From NCBI GenBank assembly GCA_021325455.1, contig JAJPHD010000020.1:55020-119019 (forward strand): a stretch of DNA of 64,000 nucleotides, read 5' to 3'. The notes beneath the pieces were generated by a model. It saw only the letters and a program-made list of their open reading frames with translations, was not told the DNA's origin and made no database searches. Every line of letters starts with the position of its first letter. The first letter of the stretch is position 1. The DNA comes from Actinomycetota bacterium (GTDB lineage: Bacteria > Actinomycetota > Acidimicrobiia > Acidimicrobiales > JAJPHD01). Shown piece after piece: positions 34,168 through 42,707 of this stretch. Position numbers and translations under genes: made by a program.

Positions 34168-35844
34168 CTATCGCCCGGCTGACTCCCGCAGGGCATAGCG
34201 CATGATCTTCCCGGTAGGGGTGAGAGGCAAAGCGTCGACCAGCTCCAGGCGCTCGGGCCACTTGTACTTGGCCAGGCCCGCCCTCTCCAGGTGGGCCTGG
34301 ATGTCCTCCAGCTTCAAGGTGGCCCCGGGGGCGGGCACCACGAAGGCGCAGCCCCGCTGGCCGAGGCGGGGGTCGTCGACCCCCACCACGGCCGCCCCCG
34401 CCACCTCGGGAAGCTGGTAGAGGAGCTCCTCCACCTCCCGCGGGTCCAGCTTCTGGCCTCCTCGGTTTATGACGTCGTCGGCCCGGGACACGAAGGTGTA
34501 GGTGCCATCGGCATTGAGCGTGACGATGTCGCCGGACATGAACCAACCGTCCGGGTGGTAGCGCTCGGCCATGAACTGGGGCTGTCGGTAGTAGCCGGGC
34601 GAGAGGTTGGGCCCCCGCCCCCAGAACTCGCCCTGCTGGCCCGCCTCCACGTCCCTGCCCCCCTCGCCCACCACCCGCCACTCCCAGCCCTCCCCGGTGC
34701 GGCCGATGGTGACGCTCGTCACCTCGAGCGGGTCGCTGGGCAAGGTGTAGGTGTGGGCCAGTCCTTCGGTCCAGCCGTAGAAGACGGCCAGCCCGCAGCC
34801 CAGGGCTTCGTGGAGGCGCCTCAGGATCTCGATCGGGCAAGGGGCGCCGGCGTACATCATGAAGCGCAGCGAGCTCAGGTCCCGGCGGCCGAGGTCCGGG
34901 CTCCTGGCGATGTCTATGAGCATGGGGGGTGCCCCCACCAGGTGGGTGACACGGTGGCGTTCGGCCAGCTCGAGGGCCTGGGTGGCGTCCCAGGACTCCT
35001 GCAGGACCACGGCCGCTCCCCCGGCCAGGCCCCCCGCCAGCAGCACGATGCCGAAGGCGGTGAGATGGGTGAGCGGGGTGACGATGAGCCAGCGGTCAGA
35101 GGGGCCCAGCCCGTAGGCCTCCACGTACTTGCGGCAGGCGTTGAGCAGGTTGGCATGGAGGTGGACGACGCCTTTGGGCCGGTTCGTCGTGCCGGAGGTG
35201 AACATGAGCACGAAGACGTCGGTGGACACGGGGGGCTCACCGGTGTCAGGTTCGGTCTCGCCCTGGACCAGCTCGGAGAAGGGGATGACGTCGTCGCCCC
35301 CCTGGCCCGGCTCCGGGCGCACCACGATCAGGTCCTCCAGCCCCGGCAGGCGGGAGCGCAGGCCCCGGGCCAGCTCCACGTGGTCGGTGCCCCGGTAATG
35401 GCCGGGGACGACCAGGCCGCGGGCCTCGGTGAGCCCGAGTATGTAGCTCATCTCGAAGGCCCGGTAGGGGGTGTGGATGAGCACCGGGCGGACCCCGATG
35501 CGAGCTGCCCCGAAGACGCACACGCAGAACTCGGACCAGTTGGGAAGCTGCACCCCCAGGGTGTCCCCCCGCTGGTAGCCCCGGCCGGCCAGGGAGGCGG
35601 CGAAGCGCCGGCTGGCGGCGGCCAGCTCCGACCACGACAGGGTGGCACCGCCCGCCTCGATGACAGCGGGGTCCGAGGGGCGGGCCGCAGCGTGGCCGTC
35701 CAGCAGGTCGACGAAGGTGTCGAGGGACCAGTCCCCCGAGGCGAGGAAGCGCTGCACCCTCTCCTCGGTTAGGTAGGAGTCGTCCCGACCCACCAACTCT
35801 CTCGCCCTGGCGGTGGCGGCGGCGAGGCGGTCGGTACCCATCAC
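34168..35844 (-). CDS. Acyl-CoA synthetase / AMP-dependent ligase
   Basis: 558 aa ANL-superfamily adenylate-forming enzyme. Motifs: LMFTSGTTNRPKGVVH (P-loop), FYGWTEG, SGDIVTLNADGTYTFVSRAD, INRGGQKLDPREVE, and the C-terminal PTGKIMRYAL with the catalytic lysine. It activates an aliphatic or aromatic carboxylic acid as its CoA thioester; a benzoate-CoA-ligase-like substrate is possible. GTG at 35844 (followed by ATG) overlaps the enoyl-CoA hydratase stop (GTGATG), so the two are translated together and probably serve one degradative pathway. Confidence 0.88.
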   Translation of the reverse strand: MMGTDRLAAATARARELVGRDDSYLTEERVQRFLASGDWSLDTFVDLLDGHAAARPSDPAVIEAGGATLSWSELAAASRRFAASLAGRGYQRGDTLGVQLPNWSEFCVCVFGAARIGVRPVLIHTPYRAFEMSYILGLTEARGLVVPGHYRGTDHVELARGLRSRLPGLEDLIVVRPEPGQGGDDVIPFSELVQGETEPDTGEPPVSTDVFVLMFTSGTTNRPKGVVHLHANLLNACRKYVEAYGLGPSDRWLIVTPLTHLTAFGIVLLAGGLAGGAAVVLQESWDATQALELAERHRVTHLVGAPPMLIDIARSPDLGRRDLSSLRFMMYAGAPCPIEILRRLHEALGCGLAVFYGWTEGLAHTYTLPSDPLEVTSVTIGRTGEGWEWRVVGEGGRDVEAGQQGEFWGRGPNLSPGYYRQPQFMAERYHPDGWFMSGDIVTLNADGTYTFVSRADDVINRGGQKLDPREVEELLYQLPEVAGAAVVGVDDPRLGQRGCAFVVPAPGATLKLEDIQAHLERAGLAKYKWPERLELVDALPLTPTGKIMRYALRESAGR

Positions 35845-36638
35845 GACCCCGAGGGGAAGCGGGCCGGGCGCTTCTCCCGCACGGCAGCCACCCCCTCGGC
35901 GGCGTCCTCGCCGAGGAACCCGAGCATCTCGAGGGCCAAGGAGTGCTCGAAGGCGGGACCGGCCATCCGCAGCCAGTGGTTGAGGGACCGCTTGGTCCAG
36001 CGGATGGCGGTCTGGCTCCCCTGGCCGAGGCGATCAGCGATGTCCAGGGCGGTTCCCAGGACCTCGTCGTCAGGCACGCAGCGGCTCACCAGCCCGATCC
36101 GCTCCGCCTCCCGGCCGTCGATGAAGTCTGCCGTCAACAGGTAGTACTTGGCCTTGGCCATGCCGCACAGCAGGGGCCACAGGATCACGGAGTGATCGCC
36201 GGCGGCCACGCCCAGGCGGACATGGCCGTCGGTGAGGCGGGCCGTCTCGGCCATGATGCTTATGTCCGAGAGAAGGGCCACGGCCAGGCCCGCCCCCACA
36301 GCCACGCCGTTGATGGCCGACACCACTGGCTTTTCCACCTCGACCAGGGCGTGCACCAGGGCGGCGGCGTCCCGGAGCTGGGTGAGCACCGCCTCCCGGC
36401 TCACGGTCATCTCCTCGATCATGGCCAGGTCCCCCCCGGCGGAGAAGGCCTTGCCCGCCCCGGTCACGACCACCACCCTGGTCTGGTCGTCCTCGTCGAC
36501 CTCGGGCCAGACCCGGGACAGGTCCCGGTGCAGGCGCAGGTCTGCGGCGTTCATGAACTCGGGACGGTCGATGGTCATGAGGAGGACCCCGTGATCGCGG
36601 CGCTCGAACCGCAGATTCGCAAAGTCTGAGTACGGCAT
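35841..36638 (-). CDS. Enoyl-CoA hydratase/isomerase family protein
   Basis: 265 aa crotonase-fold protein. Oxyanion-hole segments are KAFSAGGDLAMIEEM and INGVAVGAGLAVALLSD; the GHVRLGVAAGDHSVILWP stretch follows. At the positions of the two catalytic glutamates of classic hydratases I do not see a clear Glu pair, so a different crotonase reaction is possible. ATG at 36638. Coupled to the acyl-CoA synthetase gene. Its 5' end faces the EamA transporter gene across 24 bases, so the two promoters must overlap. Confidence 0.86.
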   Translation of the reverse strand: MPYSDFANLRFERRDHGVLLMTIDRPEFMNAADLRLHRDLSRVWPEVDEDDQTRVVVVTGAGKAFSAGGDLAMIEEMTVSREAVLTQLRDAAALVHALVEVEKPVVSAINGVAVGAGLAVALLSDISIMAETARLTDGHVRLGVAAGDHSVILWPLLCGMAKAKYYLLTADFIDGREAERIGLVSRCVPDDEVLGTALDIADRLGQGSQTAIRWTKRSLNHWLRMAGPAFEHSLALEMLGFLGEDAAEGVAAVREKRPARFPSGS

Positions 36639-36662
36639 CGCCGCCGAGGGTAGTGGCAGTCG

Positions 36663-37598
36663 GTGCTGACATACCTGTTTGCGGCCTTGGCGGCGTGCGC
36701 CAATGCCACCGCCTCGGTCCTGCAACGCAGGGCGGACGCCAAGGAGCCGGATGAGCTCAACCTGAGCTTCCGGTTGATACTGGACCTGCTCCGCAGGCCC
36801 ATGTGGTTCCTCGGGGTCCTGGCCGTGATCGCCGGCTTCCTCCTCCAGGCCCTGGCTCTCTCCCAAGGCGCCCTGGCCGTGGTGGAGCCGGTCCTCGTCT
36901 TCGAGCTGCCGGTCACCTTGGTGCTGGCGGCCCGGATATTCCACCGGCGCCTGCACAAGAGGGAATGGTCGGCGGCCCTGGCCATCACCATCGGCCTGGC
37001 CGGCCTCCTCTACTTCCTCGCCCCCTCCGGAGGAACGAGCAAGGGGGTCCCCGCCATGGTGTGGGTGGTGGGCATAGTCGCCAACCTGGTCCTGGTGGGG
37101 GGCCTGGTGCTGTGGGCCCGGCGCTCCGGCTCCGGCAGCGGCCAGCGGGCCGCCCTACTGGGGGTGGCCACGGGGGCCAGCTTCGGCCTGACCGCCGCCC
37201 TCATGAAGGCCATGACCCAGGCCTACGCCCAGGGCTTCGCCCACATCTTCGTGACCTGGCAGACGTGGGCCATGATCGCCGCAGGCATCCTCGCCATGTT
37301 CCTCCTCCAGAGCTCGCTCAACGCCGGCCCCCTGGTGGCGGCCCAGCCGGGCATCACCGCCGCCGATCCGGTGGTCTCCATCGTGTGGGGGGTGACGGCC
37401 TTCGGTGAGCAGGTGCGCGGGGGCCTGTGGCTGCTGCTGGTGGTGGCCTCAGCCGCCGTGGCCGCCTGGGGCGTGGTCATGCTCTCCCGGTCCGAGCTCA
37501 TCTCGGGCCAGAATGCCGACCAGGCGAGTGGCTCTCAGGAGGAGGACCGCCCGGGCTCGTCGTCCCGGGACACGTGTCGTGTCCCCCCCGGGCCGTGA
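36663..37598 (+). CDS. DMT-superfamily (EamA) transporter
   Basis: 311 aa with about nine to ten hydrophobic segments in two repeated halves, as in EamA-type drug/metabolite transporters. The first half contains LFAALAACANATASVLQRRAD and VVEPVLVFELPVTLVLAA, and the second repeats the pattern with LVAAQPGITAADPVVSIVWG. Substrate unknown. GTG start at 36663 with little room for a leader. The hydrophilic C-terminal 20 or so residues are encoded in DNA that also encodes the end of the convergent ftsH (64-base overlap). Confidence 0.82.
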   Translation: MLTYLFAALAACANATASVLQRRADAKEPDELNLSFRLILDLLRRPMWFLGVLAVIAGFLLQALALSQGALAVVEPVLVFELPVTLVLAARIFHRRLHKREWSAALAITIGLAGLLYFLAPSGGTSKGVPAMVWVVGIVANLVLVGGLVLWARRSGSGSGQRAALLGVATGASFGLTAALMKAMTQAYAQGFAHIFVTWQTWAMIAAGILAMFLLQSSLNAGPLVAAQPGITAADPVVSIVWGVTAFGEQVRGGLWLLLVVASAAVAAWGVVMLSRSELISGQNADQASGSQEEDRPGSSSRDTCRVPPGP

Positions 37599-39622
37599 CC
37601 TCCGGCCTCGACCCGGTAGGCACCGTTGTCCCGGCCCGCCCCTGACCCCACCGGGTCCGGCCTGCCGTCCTGGGGCTGGGCCCTCATGCTGGGCGCCAGC
37701 CTGGGAGGGCGGCCCAGCACGGCGTAGACCTCGGACCCGTCCACGGTCTCGTGCTCCAGCAGGAGGTCGACCAGCCGCTCCAGCGCGTCCCGGTGGTCCG
37801 AGAGCAGCTCCAGGGCCCGATGCTCGGCCTCCTTCACCAGCCGGGACACCTCCTCGTCGATGGCCCGCTGGGTGGCCTCGGCGTAGGGGCGGTCCAGTCG
37901 CTGGTTCCCCAGGTAGTTCGGCCCCTGCTGGGAATAGCCGACCGGGCCCAGATGCGGGCTCATCCCGAACTCCCGCACCATGCGGGTGGCCAGGTCCGTG
38001 GCCGAGGCCAGGTCGTTGGCGGCTCCGGTCGAGGCCTCACCGATCACCAGCAGCTCGGCCGCCCTCCCCCCCAAGCGCACGTTCAGGGAGTCGTAAAGGT
38101 AGCTCTCGGGGTACAGGTGGCGCTCGTCGACGGGGAGCTGCTCGGTGACCCCGAGGGCCTGGCCGGCGGGCAGGATCGTCACCTTGGCCACGGGGTCGGC
38201 CTGGAGGGAGAGCGCAGCCACCAGGGCATGTCCCGACTCGTGCACCGCCACCGACCTCTTCTCCTCGGGGAGGAGGGCGTTGGTGGCCTCGCGCCGCCCG
38301 ATTATCACCCGGTCCCTGGCCTGGTCGAAGTCGTCGGCCGACACCACCTCCCGCCCGTCCCGCACGGCTGAGATGGCCGCCTCGTTGATGAGGTTGGCCA
38401 GGTCGGCTCCCGAGAACCCCGGTGTCCCCCGGGCCACCACCTGGAGGTCCACGTCGGGGCCGAGGCGCTTGTCCCTGGCGTGCACGGCCAGGATGAGGGC
38501 CCGCTCCCGTTGGTTGGGGAGGGGCACCGTGACCTGGCGGTCGAAGCGGCCCGGGCGCAGGAGGGCAGGGTCCAGGCTCTCGGGACGGTTGGTGGCGGCC
38601 AGTACCACCACGCCGGTGGCGGGGTCGAAGCCGTCCATCTCCGCCAGCAGCTGGTTGAGCGTCTGCTCCCTCTCGTCGTTGGAGGTGATGCTGGCGCCGC
38701 GCTTGCCCCCGATGGCGTCGATCTCGTCTATGAACACGATGGCGGGGGCCCGCTTGCGAGCCTGGGAGAACAGGTCGCGCACCCGCTTGGCGCCCACGCC
38801 CACGAACATCTCCACGAAGCTGGAGCCGGTGATGGCGAAGAAGGGCACCCGGGCCTCGCCGGCCACGGCCCGGGCCAGCAGGGTCTTGCCGGTGCCGGGC
38901 GGACCGGTCATGAGCACGCCCCGCGGGCCCACCGCGCCGGCCCGGGCGAAGCGGTCCGGCCGGCGCAGGAACTCCACCACCTCGCTTATCTCCTGCTTGG
39001 CCCCGTCGTAGCCGGCCACGTCGGCAAAGCGGGTGTGGGGTCGCTCGGCGTCGTAGACCTTGGCCTTGGAGGCTCCGATCCCCCCCAGCATCCCGCCCAT
39101 GCCCCCTCCGCCCCCCAGGCCGCTCATGGCCTTCTTCCCGGCCCGGCCCAGCCATATGAACAAGGCGATGAAGAAGACAAAGGGGAGGAAGCTGAGCAGT
39201 ATCGACCAGGCCGGAGTCTGCGGACCGGTGCCGGCGATCTGAACGTGGTGCTTGACGAGGGCTTGGGAGAGCGTGTTGTCGTGCAGGGCCAGGGGGATCT
39301 GGGACACGTAGGCCTGGCCGCCCTTCAGCTTGCCCCGCACCTGCCCCTTGGGGCTTATGAGGGCCGTGGAGACGTGGTTGGCCCTGACCTGGGACAAGAG
39401 CTGGGAATAGGTGTAGTCGTGGACCTGGCGGGCGGCGGGGTGGCTGCTTATGGCCCACAGGATGACGACGGTCAGGGCCGCCCCTACGAGGAGAAGCCAG
39501 GGCCGCCACCGCGGCGGAGGAGGGGGGGCCGGTGGCTTGGGGGGCTCACCCCGATCGGGCCCTCCCCGGGCGGGGTTGGACGGGTGGAGCCGCCTCTGGA
39601 CCCCGGCGAGGGGCGCGCTCAC
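37535..39622 (-). CDS. ftsH: ATP-dependent zinc metalloprotease FtsH
   Basis: 695 aa membrane-anchored AAA+ protease. After a Pro-rich N-terminal stretch, membrane helices lie at about 44-58 and 141-158 with a periplasmic domain between. The AAA domain has Walker A GPPGTGKT (about 241-248), Walker B FIDEIDAIGGKRG (about 298-310) and SRH residues near RPGRFDRQ. The protease motif is HESGH (about 462-466). A Gly/Met-rich linker (LGGGGGMGGMLGGIG) precedes the AAA domain, as in other FtsH. GTG at 39622 fits the conserved start; the reading to 39835 is not conserved. The C-terminal coding end overlaps the EamA gene. Confidence 0.95.
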   Translation of the reverse strand: MSAPLAGVQRRLHPSNPARGGPDRGEPPKPPAPPPPPRWRPWLLLVGAALTVVILWAISSHPAARQVHDYTYSQLLSQVRANHVSTALISPKGQVRGKLKGGQAYVSQIPLALHDNTLSQALVKHHVQIAGTGPQTPAWSILLSFLPFVFFIALFIWLGRAGKKAMSGLGGGGGMGGMLGGIGASKAKVYDAERPHTRFADVAGYDGAKQEISEVVEFLRRPDRFARAGAVGPRGVLMTGPPGTGKTLLARAVAGEARVPFFAITGSSFVEMFVGVGAKRVRDLFSQARKRAPAIVFIDEIDAIGGKRGASITSNDEREQTLNQLLAEMDGFDPATGVVVLAATNRPESLDPALLRPGRFDRQVTVPLPNQRERALILAVHARDKRLGPDVDLQVVARGTPGFSGADLANLINEAAISAVRDGREVVSADDFDQARDRVIIGRREATNALLPEEKRSVAVHESGHALVAALSLQADPVAKVTILPAGQALGVTEQLPVDERHLYPESYLYDSLNVRLGGRAAELLVIGEASTGAANDLASATDLATRMVREFGMSPHLGPVGYSQQGPNYLGNQRLDRPYAEATQRAIDEEVSRLVKEAEHRALELLSDHRDALERLVDLLLEHETVDGSEVYAVLGRPPRLAPSMRAQPQDGRPDPVGSGAGRDNGAYRVEAGGHGPGGTRHVSRDDEPGRSSS

Positions 39623-39674
39623 TCGGCAGCCGCCATGGCGGGGGAAAAGGCAGCAGGGCTCATTCGCTGCTCTT

Positions 39675-40067
39675 CTACCCCAGGAGGCCCGAAGGGGCAT
39701 CCACCTCCCCCTGCCCCTGGGCCCGGTAGAGGCCCAGCCCCACCAGGGCAAGAGCCGTGGCCACGCCGGCGTCGGCCAGCCCCGCCCGACGCCGCTGCCG
39801 GTCCACCAGGGCCAGCCCCACCATGGAGGCGGCATGGGTGAGGTCCACCGCCGCTCCCGCCGCCAGCGCCCGTCGTCCGGGCCGGGCGGTCAGGGCGGCC
39901 TGGACCACCTGGCGGGCGCCCAGCACCCGGAGCACGCCGACGCTCAGGCGATCCGGGGGCCGGCCGGCATACAGGCGCCCGACGGCTCCGGGGGCCAGGA
40001 GCAGGAGGGTGCCCCAGGTCCCCCGGGCCAGGGCCAGGCCCTCCCCAGCGCTGTGCCCCCCTCTCAC
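39675..40067 (-). CDS. Hypothetical small membrane-associated protein
   Basis: 130 aa with three or four moderately hydrophobic segments (TWGTLLLLAPGAVGRL, ALAAGAAVDLTHAASMVGLALV, GVATALALVGLGLY). It resembles short multi-pass hypotheticals of actinobacteria that lie beside oxidoreductase genes; no function known. The GTG at 40067 overlaps the SDR stop (GTGA), so it is co-translated with the SDR gene. Readings starting farther upstream lie inside the SDR gene. Confidence 0.65.
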   Translation of the reverse strand: MRGGHSAGEGLALARGTWGTLLLLAPGAVGRLYAGRPPDRLSVGVLRVLGARQVVQAALTARPGRRALAAGAAVDLTHAASMVGLALVDRQRRRAGLADAGVATALALVGLGLYRAQGQGEVDAPSGLLG

Positions 40068-41080
40068 CGCCCGTCGTTCCGGCTGGCCAGGACCTTGGCC
40101 ACCAGGCCGGCGCCACCCACCATGGCCGCCACCATCGAAGCCATGCGGGCGTGGTGGGACACAACCAGCTCCATGCTGCGGGAATGGGAGCGCTGGTCGA
40201 AGACCCCGTGGGCGCCGTAGTCCCTGCCCCCCTCGCCGTCGAGAGGCTCCCACAGGTTGTGGGGCCGGTCGGGCCCCACCGGCTCCGACGTCTGCTGGGA
40301 CTTGTAGCCGGTGCGGCCCAGGTAACGGTCCAGCACCCCCGGGGCGATCTTGTTGCCGAGAATGGTGGCTGCCGTCGACCCCCCCACCCAGTACTGCTTG
40401 CGCTGGGGATGATCGGCGGCGAAGACGATGGCCTGGCCGGCCACCTCGGGCTGGTAGATGGGCGGGACCGGCTGGGGGTGACGGGGGAGGCGGGACAGCA
40501 CCCAGGAGAACTGAGGGGTGTTCACCGCCGGCATCTGCACCACGGTGATACGCACGTGGCTCCGGTCGTGCATGAGCTCGGTGCGCACTGACTCGGTGAA
40601 GCCGTTGATGGCGTGCTTGGCACCGCAGTAGGCGGACTGGAGGGGGATGCTCCGGAAGCCGAGGGCCGATCCCACCTGGACGATCGTCCCCCGGTCCCGG
40701 GGCTTCATGCGGTCCAGGGCCACCCGGGTGCCATGCACGAACCCGAGGTAGCTGACCTCGGTCACCCGGCGGAACTCGGCCGGCTCGATCTCCGTGAAGG
40801 GGGCGAAGACCGACGTGAAGGCCACGTTTACCCATACGTCGATGGGCCCGAGGGCGTTCTCCACCCGCTCGGCAGCCGCCTCCACCTGGGAGAAGTCGGC
40901 CACGTCAGTGGGGATGGGGAGGGCCCGGCCCCCGGCCGACTCCACCTCGCCGGCCGCCGCCTCGAGGCCCACCTGGCCCCGGGCCAGCAGCGCCACACCA
41001 GCCCCTCTCGCTCCGAACAGCCGGGCGGCCGCCCGGCCGATGCCGGCGCTGGCCCCGGTTATGACAACGGTCTCGCTCAT
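40064..41080 (-). CDS. Short-chain dehydrogenase/reductase (SDR)
   Basis: 338 aa NAD(P)-dependent oxidoreductase, longer than a classical SDR because of about 90 extra C-terminal residues. The cofactor motif is TGASAGIGRAAA, the catalytic Ser lies in VQVGSALGFRSI, and Tyr/Lys in SAYCGAKHAING. The C-terminal extension includes a positively charged segment and a hydrophobic stretch (MASMVAAMVGGAGLVAKV) that may bind the membrane. ATG at 41080. Coupled to the small hypothetical gene downstream. Substrate unknown. Confidence 0.87.
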   Translation of the reverse strand: MSETVVITGASAGIGRAAARLFGARGAGVALLARGQVGLEAAAGEVESAGGRALPIPTDVADFSQVEAAAERVENALGPIDVWVNVAFTSVFAPFTEIEPAEFRRVTEVSYLGFVHGTRVALDRMKPRDRGTIVQVGSALGFRSIPLQSAYCGAKHAINGFTESVRTELMHDRSHVRITVVQMPAVNTPQFSWVLSRLPRHPQPVPPIYQPEVAGQAIVFAADHPQRKQYWVGGSTAATILGNKIAPGVLDRYLGRTGYKSQQTSEPVGPDRPHNLWEPLDGEGGRDYGAHGVFDQRSHSRSMELVVSHHARMASMVAAMVGGAGLVAKVLASRNDGR

Positions 41081-41158
41081 GTCGCCCAGTTGTCCCCACA
41101 TTCGGGCAGGGCGAACCCCCGCCGGGGTGAGCTCCCCGGGCCGGTACGTTCCGACCCG

Positions 41159-42118
41159 ATGGCAACCGGGCAGTCGCTGGCTCCGTTCCTGCGCCTGGGG
41201 GACAGCCGCCTCTACTGCGGGACGTGCTCGTGGACCGATCCCACCCTGGTGAAGGAGACCGACTGGTACCCCCGCCGGTCGATGTCAGCAGCCGAGCGGC
41301 TGGCCTTCTACGCCAGCGTCTTCCCGGTGGTGGAGGCGGACAGCACCTACTACTGGCCACCCGGCCCCGAGCTGGCCCGGAGCTGGGTCGAGCGCACCCC
41401 GGAGGGCTTCCGCCTCGACGTCAAGTGCTGGTCCCTCCTCACCCACCATCCCACCCGCACCGAGTCGGTGTGGGAGGACCTGCGCCGGGAGCTGGCCCCC
41501 GAGGCCAGGGACAAGCCCCGTGTCTACGCCCACCACCTCGAGCCGGACGCCCTGGAGGAGGCCTGGGCTCGGTTCACCACGGCGCTGGCCCCCCTCCAGC
41601 GCTCCGGGCGGCTGGGGGCCGTGCTGGTCCAGTACCCGCCGTGGTTCACGCCCAAGCGGGCCAACCGGGACGAGCTGGCCCGGCTCCCTGAGCGCCTGGA
41701 CGGCCTGCCAGCCTCGGTGGAGTTCCGCTCCCCCCGGTGGCTGTCGCCCGAGGAGAGGGAGCGCACCACGGCGCTCCTCTCGGAGCTCGGCCTCACCCTG
41801 GTGGCCGTGGACGCCCCGCCCGCCTCCGGCCTGACCCCCGTGGTGGCGGTGACCAACCCCCGCCTGGCCGTGGCCCGCTTCCATGGCCGGGCCGACGACA
41901 CCTGGAGCGGCCGCTCGCGGACGGCCGCCGAGCGCTTCCGGTACCTGTACGGCGAGGAGGAGCTGTCCTCCTGGGTCCCCCGGGCCCGGCAGCTGGCCGA
42001 TGCCGAGGAGGTCCACCTCCTCATGAACAACTGCTACCGGGACTACGGCGTGCGCAACGCCGCCGACCTGGGACGGCTCCTGGTGGAGGCCGGCGCCCGG
42101 CCCGAGCCGGCCGGCTAG
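41159..42118 (+). CDS. DUF72 domain protein (YecE-like)
   Basis: 319 aa TIM-barrel protein of the DUF72 family, function undefined. Family segments: LYCGTCSWTDPTLVKETDWYP, VVEADSTYYWPPG, FRLDVKCWSLLTHH, LVQYPPWFTP, and the C-terminal MNNCYRDYGVRNAADL. ATG at 41159 matches the family start, and the long frame upstream (to 40613) is antisense to the SDR gene. Divergent from the SDR gene; its stop overlaps that of the convergent hypothetical gene by four bases. Confidence 0.85.
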   Translation: MATGQSLAPFLRLGDSRLYCGTCSWTDPTLVKETDWYPRRSMSAAERLAFYASVFPVVEADSTYYWPPGPELARSWVERTPEGFRLDVKCWSLLTHHPTRTESVWEDLRRELAPEARDKPRVYAHHLEPDALEEAWARFTTALAPLQRSGRLGAVLVQYPPWFTPKRANRDELARLPERLDGLPASVEFRSPRWLSPEERERTTALLSELGLTLVAVDAPPASGLTPVVAVTNPRLAVARFHGRADDTWSGRSRTAAERFRYLYGEEELSSWVPRARQLADAEEVHLLMNNCYRDYGVRNAADLGRLLVEAGARPEPAG

Positions 42119-42612
42119 GTCCCCGGGGGGCCGGAAGTGGTGGCGGACGCCCGCCACTCGGGCCAGGACCGGGGCGGCTGGCCATCCAGCTGGGAGGTGA
42201 ACTGGTCGAGGAACCACTCGCCGAACAGGCGGATCTCCTCGGGGCGGGCCACGGTCAGCAGCTCGTTCCCGGACCGGCAGTACTCGTCGGCCTCGGCCAT
42301 GGTGCGGCGCAGCTCGGCAGCCGCCTGGCCGGCCCCGGGGGGGACCCGGTAGGTGAGGTCCACCACCTCCCGGCCCTCGGCCAGGGCCCGGTCCCTCGCC
42401 TCGTCCCCCTCACTGGCCATCCGGGAGTAGGTGGCCTCCAGCCGCTCCACCAGGTCCAGCAACCGCCCCGGCACTTGCCCCGGTACGGCGGTGTCCATGC
42501 GCAGGAGGGCGAACTCCCGCATCAGCCCGTCCCAGTGCTCCATGGAGCGCTCGTAGAGGCGGAGGGGGAAGCTGATCAACTTCACCTCCACCAGGCCCCC
42601 TTCCCCGCTCAC
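42115..42612 (-). CDS. Hypothetical protein, mostly helical
   Basis: 165 aa, no membrane segment. The N-terminus VEVKLISFPLRLYERSMEHWDGLMREFALL and the LVERLEATYSRM region predict long amphipathic helices. The N-terminal pattern resembles actinobacterial proteins encoded beside anti-sigma factor kinases and STAS proteins, but no such partner is here. GTG at 42612 is preferred because GAGGAGG lies 6 bases upstream; the reading continues to 42729 without conserved features. Function unknown. Confidence 0.7.
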   Translation of the reverse strand: MSGEGGLVEVKLISFPLRLYERSMEHWDGLMREFALLRMDTAVPGQVPGRLLDLVERLEATYSRMASEGDEARDRALAEGREVVDLTYRVPPGAGQAAAELRRTMAEADEYCRSGNELLTVARPEEIRLFGEWFLDQFTSQLDGQPPRSWPEWRASATTSGPPGT

Positions 42613-42707
42613 CCCGTCCTCCTCTGCCCAGCCCGCCGGCCCCCACCCTATTCCAACCAGGGGCCCACGTGGGTTGCGGGGACCGGTTGGGTAAAGAAGC
42701 GACCCAC

